Assembly (NCBI RefSeq): GCF_001751365.1
Contig: NZ_LJGT01000037.1
Span: forward strand, 434,001 to 498,000
Length of the DNA: 64,000 nt
DNA from: Streptomyces abyssalis
Lineage (GTDB): Bacteria > Actinomycetota > Actinomycetes > Streptomycetales > Streptomycetaceae
Direction of reading: 5' to 3'
In this document: piece by piece, positions 43,974-51,879 of the stretch
How the letters are laid out: every line of letters starts with the position of its first letter
How positions within the stretch are numbered: position 1 is the stretch's first letter
Notes under the pieces: model-generated
Databases searched by the model: none
Seen by the model: only the letters and a program-made list of their open reading frames with translations
Told to the model about the DNA's origin: nothing
Position numbers and translations under genes: made by a program

Positions 43974-44789
43974 ATGGGCGAGGACGAAGTGGCGGTGGCT
44001 GGGGGAGTGGACGTCAACACCCCCAGTGTGGCGCGGATGTACGACTACTACCTGGGCGGGAAGGACAACTACGAGGTCGACCGCCAGGCCGTCGAGGAAC
44101 TCGACAAGGTCGTGCCGAGCACCCGGCCGCTGGCCGTCAACAACCGCCGCTTCCTGCAGCGCGCCGTGCGGGTTCTCGCCGAGGACTACGGCGTACGGCA
44201 GTTCCTGGACCACGGTTCAGGGCTGCCCACCCAGGACAACGTGCACCAGGTCGCCCAGCGGGTCGACCCGGAGGCAAGGGTCGTCTACGTCGACAACGAC
44301 CCCATCGTGCTCGCGCACGGACGGGCGCTGCTGGAGGAGAACACCAATACGGCGGTCATACAGGCGGACCTGCGGGACACCGAGGAGATCTTCGCGTCCC
44401 CCGACGTGCGACGGCTGATAGATCTCTCGCAGCCCGTCGGTGCGCTCTTCGTCTCCGTGATGCACTGCATCCCCGACTCCTCCGACCCCGCGGGCGTCCT
44501 GCGGGGGATCATCGAACGCCTGCCCTCCGGCAGCTTCCTGGTGATCAATCAGCTGGTGAGTGAGGACAAGGCCACGCGGGACTTCGTCACGGACTTCATG
44601 GCGAAGGCCACCGGCGACCGCTGGGGCAGGGTGCGTCAGGCGCACGAGGTCGAGCGCTACTTCGACGGCCTGGAGATCCTTGAGCCGGGCCTCGGGGAGA
44701 TCAACGACTGGCGGCCGGACTCCGAGCTCGGCCCGAGGCAACTGACCGACGAGTGGTACGAGTTCGGGGGCGTGGCCCGCAAGCCCTGA
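43974..44789 (+). CDS. DUF574 (Methyltransf_19) methyltransferase
   Basis: A 271-residue DUF574 protein: 'VARMYDYYLGGKDNYEVDRQAVEEL', SAM motif I 'FLDHGSGLPTQDNVHQVAQ' (His where the other two copies in the window have Ile), 'VVYVDNDPIVLAHGRALL', ending 'WYEFGGVARKP'. The function of the family is not established. ATG 43974 is preceded by GGTGAGG. It lies downstream of the anti-sigma-like gene with 174 bases between, where the TGCGAATT element sits. Confidence 0.88.
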   Translation: MGEDEVAVAGGVDVNTPSVARMYDYYLGGKDNYEVDRQAVEELDKVVPSTRPLAVNNRRFLQRAVRVLAEDYGVRQFLDHGSGLPTQDNVHQVAQRVDPEARVVYVDNDPIVLAHGRALLEENTNTAVIQADLRDTEEIFASPDVRRLIDLSQPVGALFVSVMHCIPDSSDPAGVLRGIIERLPSGSFLVINQLVSEDKATRDFVTDFMAKATGDRWGRVRQAHEVERYFDGLEILEPGLGEINDWRPDSELGPRQLTDEWYEFGGVARKP

Positions 44790-44791
44790 CG

Positions 44792-44844
44792 CGCCGGGGC
44801 GGTGTGGCGGACCGGCCCTCCCGGCCACCTCGCCGCCCCCGGCG
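44792..44844. terminator. Imperfect hairpin between convergent genes
   Basis: CGCCGGGGCGG (44792-44802) pairs with CCGCCCCCGGCG (44833-44844) with one bulged base, and inner bases partly pair. It lies between the DUF574 gene and the second HTH gene. Confidence 0.45.
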
Positions 44845-44889
44845 GTGCAGGAGGATACGGCGCCGGCCGGTCCGTTCGCGGCCTGACGC

Positions 44890-45807
44890 TCAGCCCGCCT
44901 GACCCTCGAAACGGCTGAGCAGGCGCTCCAGGAAGTCGACCGTCATGGAGGGCGGTTCTGCGGTGGCGCACAGGCGGTCCATGACCACCATGTAGTTCTC
45001 CACCTCTTCGCGCTTCTCCAAGTACAGCGAGGAGGTGAGCTGTTCCAGATAGACGATGTCGGGCAGATCCGGCTCCAGGAAGCGGAGTATCGTCACCGGC
45101 CCGCCGGCCGCCGCGAGGCCGCCGATCGCGAACGGGGCGATCTGCACAGTGATGTTGGGCTGTTCCGTCGCCCACAACAACCGCTTGATCTGCTCGTGCA
45201 TCACCGCGGCCCCGCCGAGCGGACGCTGCAACGCCGCCTCGTCGACGACGACCCACAGCTTCGGGCTGTGCGGCCGGGTGAGGATGGCCTGGCGGTCCTG
45301 GCGGAGTTCGACGCGGCGCTCGATCTCCTCCGTCGACGCCCGCGGATGGCCCAGTCTCATCACGGCGCGGGCATAGTCCGGCGTCTGCAACAGGCCGGGT
45401 ACGAACTGCACTTCGTACATGCGGATCACGGAAGCCGCTTCCTCCAGGCCGATCAGCCTGTCGAACCACGGCGACATCACATCGCTGTACTTCTGCCACC
45501 AGCCAGGCGTGTTGGCGTGGCGGGCCAGTACCAGATATTCCTCCCGCTCCTCCGCGTCCGTGACTCCGTAGAGCGCGAGCAGGTCGGCGACGTCCCTCTC
45601 CTTGCAGCCCACACGGCCCAGTTCGAGACGGCTGATCTTGGCGTGCGAACCGCGGATCGCGTCTCCGGCGGCCTCACGGGTGATACCGCACTCCTCGCGG
45701 AGCCTCCGCAGTGCCGTACCGAGCACGATGCGCAGAATCGTCGGCCCACCGCGCGGGTGGTCGAGGATCCGCCTGACCGACGAATCGCCTTCCTGCTGTG
45801 CTGACAT
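44890..45807 (-). CDS. WhiJ-like HTH regulator (HTH_31 + DUF5753), second module
   Basis: A 305-residue regulator: HTH about residues 30-63 ('LRRLREECGITREAAGDAIRGSHAKISRLELGRVG') and DUF5753 from about 100 ('MSPWFDRLIGLEEAASVIRMYEVQFVPGLLQTPDYARAVM'). It belongs to the same family as the gene at 42270 but is clearly not a recent duplicate. Its DUF397 partner lies upstream on the same strand (45980-46222), opposite to the order of the first module. ATG 45807 follows AGGAAG. Confidence 0.92.
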   Translation of the reverse strand: MSAQQEGDSSVRRILDHPRGGPTILRIVLGTALRRLREECGITREAAGDAIRGSHAKISRLELGRVGCKERDVADLLALYGVTDAEEREEYLVLARHANTPGWWQKYSDVMSPWFDRLIGLEEAASVIRMYEVQFVPGLLQTPDYARAVMRLGHPRASTEEIERRVELRQDRQAILTRPHSPKLWVVVDEAALQRPLGGAAVMHEQIKRLLWATEQPNITVQIAPFAIGGLAAAGGPVTILRFLEPDLPDIVYLEQLTSSLYLEKREEVENYMVVMDRLCATAEPPSMTVDFLERLLSRFEGQAG

Positions 45808-45979
45808 CAGGTCTTCCTGCTCCCGTGAGTGACGAGTCGAGCGCTCAGTGTCCCACTAGGCGAACGGCCCGTACAGTCATGCTGGTTGCACATACCCCGG
45901 CCATGTGCCGCTGCCATCACGGCCCCGTACAGGGCCGGGGACGTGCGCACCCCCGCTGTCTGCTTGTTCCTGTGGCGGT

Positions 45980-46222
45980 TCAGCCTTCGGCGGCCAGCAG
46001 GTCGTCGAAGTCGCCGTCCTTGGCGCCCTGTACGAAGGCCGCCATCTCCGCCGGGGTGTAGATCAGTGCCGGGCCGGAGGGATGGCGCGAGTTGCGTACA
46101 GCGACGTGGCCGCCGGGGAGGCCGGCCAGTTCCACGCAGTTGCCGTTCGGGTTGCTGCGTGAGCTCTTCCGCCACACGACGTTCTCGATCCGGGTCGCCT
46201 CTGTGCCGTTCTCGATCTGCAT
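45980..46222 (-). CDS. DUF397 small protein, second module
   Basis: An 80-residue DUF397 protein with the full consensus: 'NVVWRKSSRSNPNGNCVELAGLPGGHVAVRNSRHPSGPALIYTPAEMAAFVQGAKDGDFD'. It is the expected partner of the HTH protein encoded 170 bases downstream on the same strand. ATG 46222 has CGGAG 9 bases upstream; the longer open frame to 46303 would include the palindrome and is unlikely. Confidence 0.92.
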   Translation of the reverse strand: MQIENGTEATRIENVVWRKSSRSNPNGNCVELAGLPGGHVAVRNSRHPSGPALIYTPAEMAAFVQGAKDGDFDDLLAAEG

Positions 46223-46300
46223 GAATGCGTCTCCGTGACTTCCATCTGACAGGCGTACGGGGGTTGTTGGCTCGTACTGTCTCACAGCGGAGCGTTCTTG

Positions 46301-46318
46301 CATCTGTAATTGCAGATG
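46301..46318. promoter_or_regulatory. Candidate WhiJ-module operator CATCTGTAATTGCAGATG
   Basis: A palindrome with 6-bp arms, 79-96 bases upstream of the DUF397 start. It contains AATTGCAGA, also in the complement of 43206-43220. A direct repeat follows: TGTAATTGCAG (46305-46315) and TGTACTTGCAG (46317-46327). Confidence 0.6.
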
Positions 46319-46433
46319 TACTTGCAGCAGTATGTGTGTGCATGGAGAATGGCGTGCGCAGCGGTACTTGAGTGGTGAACATGCCCTGGTGGCACCGCCG
46401 TTCGGCTCATCTGTCCCTCACCCTGGAGTCCTG

Positions 46434-46637
46434 GTGACCTCATTCGGATTCGAACGTCCCGCCACGGCCGGGCCGGTGGACACACAGGCCGCCATCGCGG
46501 AACTCGAACACTGCGACTGGGACGACCCGTTGACGCGCCTGCTGCTGCTGCTGGAGATCGCCGACCGTCCCGCCTGGCTGCAGGAGGTCGCCCGCACCGC
46601 ACGGCGCGACACCACAGGCAGGTCCTCGGACGCCTGA
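46434..46637 (+). CDS. Small hypothetical protein
   Basis: A 67-residue protein 'MTSFGFERPATAGPVDTQAAIAELEHCDWDDPLTRLLLLLEIADRPAWLQEVARTARRD...' with a helical middle and a Leu-rich stretch. I do not recognise a family. GTG 46434 has GGAG 5 bases upstream and begins the part with sensible composition. The gene is divergent from the DUF397 gene and shares its regulatory region, so it may belong to the second WhiJ-like module. Moderate confidence that it is real. Confidence 0.5.
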   Translation: MTSFGFERPATAGPVDTQAAIAELEHCDWDDPLTRLLLLLEIADRPAWLQEVARTARRDTTGRSSDA

Positions 46638-46848
46638 CCGCGCCCTTCCGGGGCGGCACCTGCCCGGCCGCCGGGGCGGCGGCGCCCGCTCCACCCGGCC
46701 CCGCCGCGCGTCAGTTCACTCCGCGTCACCCTCGCGCCAGGCACCCGTCACCCGCTGCTCCAGTTGCTGCGCGCCGCCTTCTCCCGGCGTTCGCCCGAAT
46801 CCCGCACACTGGGACACACGGACGAGCCGACGCGAGGAGAGCCCCCAG

Positions 46849-47748
46849 ATGAATGACCGCTCCGCAGCCCCTGCCGCCGAAGGCCGCGTGGTCGTCGGCG
46901 TCGATGGATCAGAACCTTCGCTGCGCGCCCTCGACATGGCCGCCGAGGAGGCCGGCCGGCGCGGTGCCACCCTGGAAATGGTGTATTCGGCCGGATGGCC
47001 CCGCCGCTCGCGTGTCCCCGTGACTGAGTCCGACACCGAACGGATGCGGACGGCCGCGGCAGCCGTCCTGGACGAGGCGGGCCGGCGCGCCCACGAGCAC
47101 GTGCCGGGGCTGCGCGTCGTCGCGCAGGTCCACACCGAGGCCCTCGCGGCCGACGTCCTCGTCAAGGCCTCCCGCACCGCCGCCCTGACCGTGGTCGGCA
47201 CCCGCGGGCACGGCGGATTCGCCGGGCTGCTCGTCGGCTCCGTCAGCCTCCGTGTGGCCACCCACTGCGAGGGACCGCTGCTGGTGGTGGGCGACAGCAG
47301 GGACCGCGGCGGCCCCGAGCGCGGGTCCGTCCTGGTGGGCATGCACACCGAAGCGGACGTACCGGCGCTGCGCTTCGGTTTCGAGGAGGCGGGCCGCCGC
47401 AGCTCGTCCCTGCGCGTGCTCCACGCGTGGAACCAGCCGCGCATGCCCGGCAGGCTCCAACTGCCGCCCAACGAGGCCCGGAAGGCCCAGGCCGCGGCGT
47501 CGGACCTGCTGCGCGAGACGGTCGGCCCGATCAGCAAGGACCACCCCGGCGTCGAGGTCAGCTCCGAGGAGAAGAGCGGCAGCCCCGCCGCCACCCTCAT
47601 CGAGGCGAGCCGGGCCGCCGACGTCCTCGCGATCGCGGTGCACCGGCGTGCGCCGCGCCGTCTCGGGCTGCAGCTCGGTCCCGTCGCGCACGCGGTGCTG
47701 CACCACGCGCACTGCCCGGTCGTGCTGCTGCCCAACCGGGTGAGCTGA
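46849..47748 (+). CDS. Universal stress protein with two UspA domains
   Basis: A 299-residue tandem UspA protein. The first domain starts 'RVVVGVDGSEPSLRALDMAAEEAGRRGA' and has the ATP-binding 'VVGTRGHGGFAGLLVGSVSLRVATHCEGPLLVV'. The second (about 158-299) starts 'SVLVGMHTEADVPALRFGFEEAGRR', and its nucleotide motif is degenerate ('AVHRRAPRRLGLQLGPVAHAVLHHAHCPVVLLP'). Only the first half is therefore likely to bind ATP. Such proteins respond to stress, hypoxia or dormancy. The 13 bases around its stop are repeated downstream. Confidence 0.93.
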   Translation: MNDRSAAPAAEGRVVVGVDGSEPSLRALDMAAEEAGRRGATLEMVYSAGWPRRSRVPVTESDTERMRTAAAAVLDEAGRRAHEHVPGLRVVAQVHTEALAADVLVKASRTAALTVVGTRGHGGFAGLLVGSVSLRVATHCEGPLLVVGDSRDRGGPERGSVLVGMHTEADVPALRFGFEEAGRRSSSLRVLHAWNQPRMPGRLQLPPNEARKAQAAASDLLRETVGPISKDHPGVEVSSEEKSGSPAATLIEASRAADVLAIAVHRRAPRRLGLQLGPVAHAVLHHAHCPVVLLPNRVS

Positions 47749-47765
47749 CAGTCGGGTGAGCTGAC
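47737..47765 (+). repeat. 13-bp direct repeat spanning the USP stop codon
   Basis: CGGGTGAGCTGAC occurs at 47737-47749 (with the stop TGA 47746-47748) and 47753-47765, 16 bases apart. The second TGA is in another frame. Confidence 0.85.
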
Positions 47766-47870
47766 CCGCCCGCACATGGCGTTCGTGCTCCACCGCCCGT
47801 TGTGCGCCGTTTACGCCCGGCGTCTGCGCGCACCCGCAGCACCCCAGCAACCCAGCACGTGGAGGCCGAC

Positions 47871-49304
47871 ATGCCAGCCGACGAGTACGACGTCATCGTG
47901 ATCGGAGCCGGCCCGGTAGGGGAGAACGTCGCCGATCGCGCGCACGCCACGGGGCTCAGCGCGGTCGTCGTGGAGAGCGAACTCGTCGGCGGCGACTGCT
48001 CCTACTGGGCGTGCATCCCGAGCAAGGCCCTGCTGCGTCCCGTCTCCGCGCTCGCCGACGCCCGCCGGGTGGCGGGTGCCGCCCAGGCCGTCGACGGCGG
48101 CCTGAACGCGGAGGCGGTGCTGGCCCGGCGCACCTCCTTCGTCTCGGACTGGCAGGACGACGGCCAGGCCGCCTGGCTGGACTCCGTCGCTGTGGACCTC
48201 GTACGCGGGCACGGCCGCCTCGACGGGCCCCGCCGCGTGGTCGTGGAGACCCCCGACGGCTCGTCCCGCACCCTGACCGCCCGCCACGCCGTCGCCGTCT
48301 GTACGGGCAGCCGCGCCGCTCTCCCCGACCTGCCGGGAATCGTCGAGGCCCGTCCCTGGACGAGCCGGGAGGCGACGTCCTCCAAGGAGGTGCCGCGGCG
48401 CCTCGCGGTGGTCGGCGGGGGAGCGGTCGGCGTGGAGATGGCCACCGTGTGGCAGGCGCTGGGCGCCGAAGTGACCGTGCTGGTACGGGGAGACCGGCTG
48501 CTGCCGCGCATGGAGCCGTTCGCGGGCGAACTCGTGGCCGGCGCGCTGACGGAGGCCGGGGCGAGCGTGCGTACGGGCATCTCCGTCGAGAGCCTGGAGA
48601 GGCCCTCCCCGGACCGGCCCGTCACGCTCACGCTCAGCGACGGCGGCCGGCTGGAGGCCGACGAGGTGCTCTTCGCCACCGGACGGGCGCCGCGCACCGA
48701 TGACATCGGCCTGGAGACCGTCGGCTGCGAACCCGGCAACTGGCTGACCGTCGACGACAGCTGCCGCGTGAAGGGCGTGCACGGCGGCTGGCTGTACGCC
48801 GTGGGGGACGCCAACGGCCGGGCTCTCCTCACCCACCAGGGCAAGTACCAGGCGCGGATCGCCGGCAGCGCCATCGGTGCGCGCGCGGCGGGCGTGCCGC
48901 TGCTGGAGACGGACCGCTGGGGTGCGCACGCGGCCACCGCCGACCACGACGCCGTGCCGCAGGTCGTCTTCACCGATCCCGAGGCCACGTCGGTCGGGCT
49001 GACCGCCGCCGAGGCGGAGGACCGCGGACTGCGTGTACGGGTGGTCGACCAGGACATGGGCGAGGTCGCCGGGGCCGCGCTCTACGCCGACGGCTACCGG
49101 GGCCGCGCCCGCATGGTGGTCGACCTCGACCGCGAGGTGATCGTGGGGCTCACCTTCGTCGGGCCGGGCGTCAGCGAGCTGCTGCACTCCGCGAGCATCG
49201 CCGTGGCCGGTGAGGTGCCGATGGACCGGCTGTGGCACGCGGTCCCCTCGTTCCCCTCCGTCAGCGAGGTGTGGCTGCGGCTGCTGGAGGGCTACCGCGG
49301 GTGA
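47871..49304 (+). CDS. Pyridine nucleotide-disulphide oxidoreductase (dihydrolipoyl dehydrogenase-like)
   Basis: A 477-residue flavoprotein: FAD motif 'VIVIGAGPVGENVADRAHATG', the redox-active pair C-x4-C in 'GGDCSYWACIPSKALLRP' (near 42-47), NAD(P) motif 'RLAVVGGGAVGVEMATVWQALGAEVTVL' and the second FAD motif 'GWLYAVGDANGRALLTHQGKYQ'. The C-terminal His-Glu dyad 'HAVPSFPSVSEVW' is present. The substitution of SYWA for the usual LNVG between the cysteines places it in the subgroup of uncharacterised Lpd-like reductases. It may reduce a low-molecular-weight thiol or a metal. ATG 47871 follows GGAGG. Confidence 0.9.
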   Translation: MPADEYDVIVIGAGPVGENVADRAHATGLSAVVVESELVGGDCSYWACIPSKALLRPVSALADARRVAGAAQAVDGGLNAEAVLARRTSFVSDWQDDGQAAWLDSVAVDLVRGHGRLDGPRRVVVETPDGSSRTLTARHAVAVCTGSRAALPDLPGIVEARPWTSREATSSKEVPRRLAVVGGGAVGVEMATVWQALGAEVTVLVRGDRLLPRMEPFAGELVAGALTEAGASVRTGISVESLERPSPDRPVTLTLSDGGRLEADEVLFATGRAPRTDDIGLETVGCEPGNWLTVDDSCRVKGVHGGWLYAVGDANGRALLTHQGKYQARIAGSAIGARAAGVPLLETDRWGAHAATADHDAVPQVVFTDPEATSVGLTAAEAEDRGLRVRVVDQDMGEVAGAALYADGYRGRARMVVDLDREVIVGLTFVGPGVSELLHSASIAVAGEVPMDRLWHAVPSFPSVSEVWLRLLEGYRG

Positions 49305-49419
49305 CGCGGGGCGGTGCGGCGCAGCGTCCGAGCGGGGCCGCCGATGCCGCCCGTGCCGCCGGTCCCGCCCAGTGCCGCCGGTCCGTCCGCGCCCGTCCGT
49401 TCGCCCGTGCGCCGGCCCG

Positions 49420-50301
49420 TCAGATCCTGTCCGACAGCCGCCGGTCCGCCGCCCGTACCGAACGGCCCCTGGCGCTCACCTTCGCCCACGGGTCGTCCTC
49501 ACGCAGCCGCCCCGCGATGTTCCGTACGGTCCACCGGTCGGGCCGCAGCTGAGGATCGTCCAGCTCCGACCAGGCGATAGGAGTGGCCACCGGCGCTCCC
49601 GGCCTCGCCCGCACCGAGTAGGGCGCGACGGCCGTCTGCGCATAGGCGTTGCGCTGGATGTCGAGATAGATGCGGTCGCCACGGTCCGCCTTGCGGGGCT
49701 CGTCGGTGAGCCGCCCGGGGTGGCGCCCCACGAGCACCTGGGAGATCCGGCGCGCGAAGGCACGCACCGTGTCGAAGTCCGACTTGCGGTCCAGGGCGGC
49801 GATGACGTGGATGCCGCGCGAACCGGTCGTCATCAGCTGCGTCGGCAGCTCGACCGCCTCCAGCAGCCCGCCCACGCACGACGCCGCCCACCGCACGTCG
49901 TCGAAGTCCGCACTGCCGCTGGGGTCCAGGTCGAAGACGAGCAGGTCCGGGTCGTCCGGCCGGTCCGCCTTGGACAGCCAGCGGTGCGGGGTGATGCACG
50001 CCTGCCCTGCGAGATACACCAGCGTGTCGCTGTTGTCGCACACGGCGTGCCGCACCGTGCCGCCCTCCTTGGGCAGTTCGGCGGTACGCACCCAGTCGGG
50101 GAAGTAGCCGGGGACGTTCTTCTGCATCAGCGGTTTGCCGCCGATGCCGTCCGGATGCCGTTCCATCATCAGCGCCCGCCCCCGCAGCCGTGGTACGGCG
50201 CGGGAAGCCACGCTCCGGTAGTGCCCGGCGAGTTCGCTCTTGGTGATCCCGTCGCCGGGGAAGAGCACCTTCTCCGGTCTGCTGATCCCGATGTCCCTCA
50301 C
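49420..50301 (-). CDS. LigD-type polymerase domain protein (NHEJ primase-polymerase), first copy
   Basis: A 293-residue stand-alone LigD polymerase domain: 'ISRPEKVLFPGDGITKSELAGHYRSVA', 'RHPDGIGGKPLMQKNVPGYFPDWV', the catalytic Asp pair in 'LLVFDLDPSGSADFDDVRWAA', 'TTGSRGIHVIAALD' and 'RIYLDIQRNAYAQTAVAPYSVRARPGAPVATPI'. These archaeo-eukaryotic primase-fold enzymes fill gaps with ribonucleotides in end joining. No nuclease or ligase domain is fused. GTG 50301 begins the conserved part; the frame opens up to 50397 without a ribosome site. A second such gene lies at 58318-59331. Confidence 0.9.
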   Translation of the reverse strand: MRDIGISRPEKVLFPGDGITKSELAGHYRSVASRAVPRLRGRALMMERHPDGIGGKPLMQKNVPGYFPDWVRTAELPKEGGTVRHAVCDNSDTLVYLAGQACITPHRWLSKADRPDDPDLLVFDLDPSGSADFDDVRWAASCVGGLLEAVELPTQLMTTGSRGIHVIAALDRKSDFDTVRAFARRISQVLVGRHPGRLTDEPRKADRGDRIYLDIQRNAYAQTAVAPYSVRARPGAPVATPIAWSELDDPQLRPDRWTVRNIAGRLREDDPWAKVSARGRSVRAADRRLSDRI

Positions 50302-50506
50302 ACGATGCCGAGTTGACAGCTCCGAGCTGCGTAAACCGCAGTCCGTCTCACTCCGTCCGGTTTGGTGCACCGCTTCGAGGGCCACCCGTGGGCTCACCCG
50401 AGCCGCCGTTGCCGTCTTGCGCGCAGCGCTTCCCCGAAGCAGTCTCGGACTCCTCAGGACTTACGCACACGCACCGATCCGTATCCGACAGGAGGCACCG
50501 GATCCG

Positions 50507-51727
50507 ATGGATGCCGTGCTGAACGAGGACGAAGCAGCCGCATACGTCGGCGGGATCTGTTTCAAGACGGGCCCGCCGCGCAGGGTCGGAGTGGAGCTGG
50601 AATGGCTCATCCGGGACCGCTCCGCGCCGTCCCGGGCCGTACCTCCGGTCCGCCTGGAGAAGGCGCTGGCTCCGCTGTGGGCCCGTGGTCTGCCGGGCGG
50701 CAGCAGACTCACACGGGAACCTGGCGGACAGCTGGAGGTCTCCTCCCCACCGGGCGAGACGCTCGCCGAGTGCATCGCCACCACCGCCGCCGATCTGACC
50801 GTACTGCGCAACCGCGTGCGCCGCTCCGGCGCACTGCTCTACGGACGGGGTCTCGACCCGTATCTCAGTCCGCCGCGGGTGCTCGAAGACCCGCGCTACC
50901 GCGCCATGGAGGCGCACTTCGACCGTTCCGGCCCGTGGGGCCGGATGATGATGAGAGCCACCGCCGCGGTCCAGGTCAGCCTGGACGCCGGTGACGACTC
51001 CGAAGGCCCCACCGGCTACCGCCACCGCTGGCGGCTCGCCCACCGGCTCGGCCCTGTACTGGTGGCCGCCTTCGCCAACTCGCCGCTGTGGCGCTCCCGT
51101 CCGACGGGGTGGGTCTCCACCCGGCAGAGCGTGTGGGCACGCGCGGACCCCGGACGCACCAGCCCTCCCCGGACGCACAGCGACCCGCGTGAGAGCTGGG
51201 CGCGCTACGCGCTCGATGCCGAACTGCTCTGTCTGCGCCGCGATCCGCCCGCGGAGTGGACGGCACCGCCCCGGCTCTCCTTCCGCGCATGGCTGCGGGG
51301 CGCGCACCGGGAACGCCCGCCCACCCGCGACGACCTCGACTACCACCTCGGCACGCTCTTCCCGCCCGTGCGTCCGCGCGGCTGGCTGGAGTTGCGGATG
51401 ATCGACGCGCAGTGCGGGGACGGCTGGATCGCGGCCACCGCCGTGGCGGCGACCCTGCTGGACGACCCGGAGGCAGCGGCGTCCGCGTGGGACGCCACCG
51501 AGCCGCTGGAAGGCGACTCGACGGTGTGGCAGCGCGCCGCGCGGGACGGGCCGGCCGATCCGCTGCTGGGTCCGGCGGTGCGCCGGTGTGTCGCCGCCGC
51601 CGAGTCCGCGCTGTCCCGACAGGGCCCCAGCAGCGTGGTCCACGACTCCGTCGCCGAGTTCGCCGAGCGCTACTCCGAACGCGGACGGTGCCCCGCCCAC
51701 GACCAGTTGGACGCGATGCGCGGCTGA
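50507..51727 (+). CDS. egtA: Ergothioneine biosynthesis glutamate-cysteine ligase EgtA
   Basis: A 406-residue GCS2-type ligase: 'VGVELEWLI', 'LTREPGGQLEVSSPP', 'DPYLSPPRVLEDPRYRAMEAHFDRSGPWGRMMMRATAAVQVSLDAG' and 'WLELRMIDAQCGDGW'. EgtA makes gamma-glutamylcysteine, the sulphur donor for the EgtB reaction. ATG 50507 has GGAGG 11 bases upstream; a longer frame overlaps the divergent polymerase gene. The stop region has GCGGCTGA twice (51720-51727 and 51732-51739). It is followed by a 153-base gap with iterated repeats before egtB. Confidence 0.93.
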   Translation: MDAVLNEDEAAAYVGGICFKTGPPRRVGVELEWLIRDRSAPSRAVPPVRLEKALAPLWARGLPGGSRLTREPGGQLEVSSPPGETLAECIATTAADLTVLRNRVRRSGALLYGRGLDPYLSPPRVLEDPRYRAMEAHFDRSGPWGRMMMRATAAVQVSLDAGDDSEGPTGYRHRWRLAHRLGPVLVAAFANSPLWRSRPTGWVSTRQSVWARADPGRTSPPRTHSDPRESWARYALDAELLCLRRDPPAEWTAPPRLSFRAWLRGAHRERPPTRDDLDYHLGTLFPPVRPRGWLELRMIDAQCGDGWIAATAVAATLLDDPEAAASAWDATEPLEGDSTVWQRAARDGPADPLLGPAVRRCVAAAESALSRQGPSSVVHDSVAEFAERYSERGRCPAHDQLDAMRG

Positions 51728-51795
51728 GGCTGCGGCTGATCCGCCGCGCGCACATTCGCGCCCGTTCCCCCTGCGCCTTCGGCCCGGGTGGCCCC

Positions 51796-51862
51796 ACGTG
51801 CACACAGGACGTGCACGCGAGATGTTCACGTCACGACGTGCACGCAAGGACGTGCACACAGG
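51796..51862 (+). repeat. Five iterated 13-14 bp units with ACGTGCAC core between egtA and egtB
   Basis: Units at 51796, 51809, 51822, 51836 and 51850; four begin ACGTGCAC, the third is ATGTTCAC. Units 1 and 5 are identical over 13 bp (ACGTGCACACAGG). CACGTCACGACGTG (51827-51840) is a perfect palindrome. The array ends at the ribosome site of egtB. Confidence 0.85.
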
Positions 51863-51879
51863 AGAGGAGAGACCCGAGG

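Noticed and set aside
49353..49384. Direct repeat GTGCCGCCGGTCC x2 between convergent genes
   Set aside because: Only GC-rich codon-like repetition in an intergenic gap, with no symmetry or relation to a start site.
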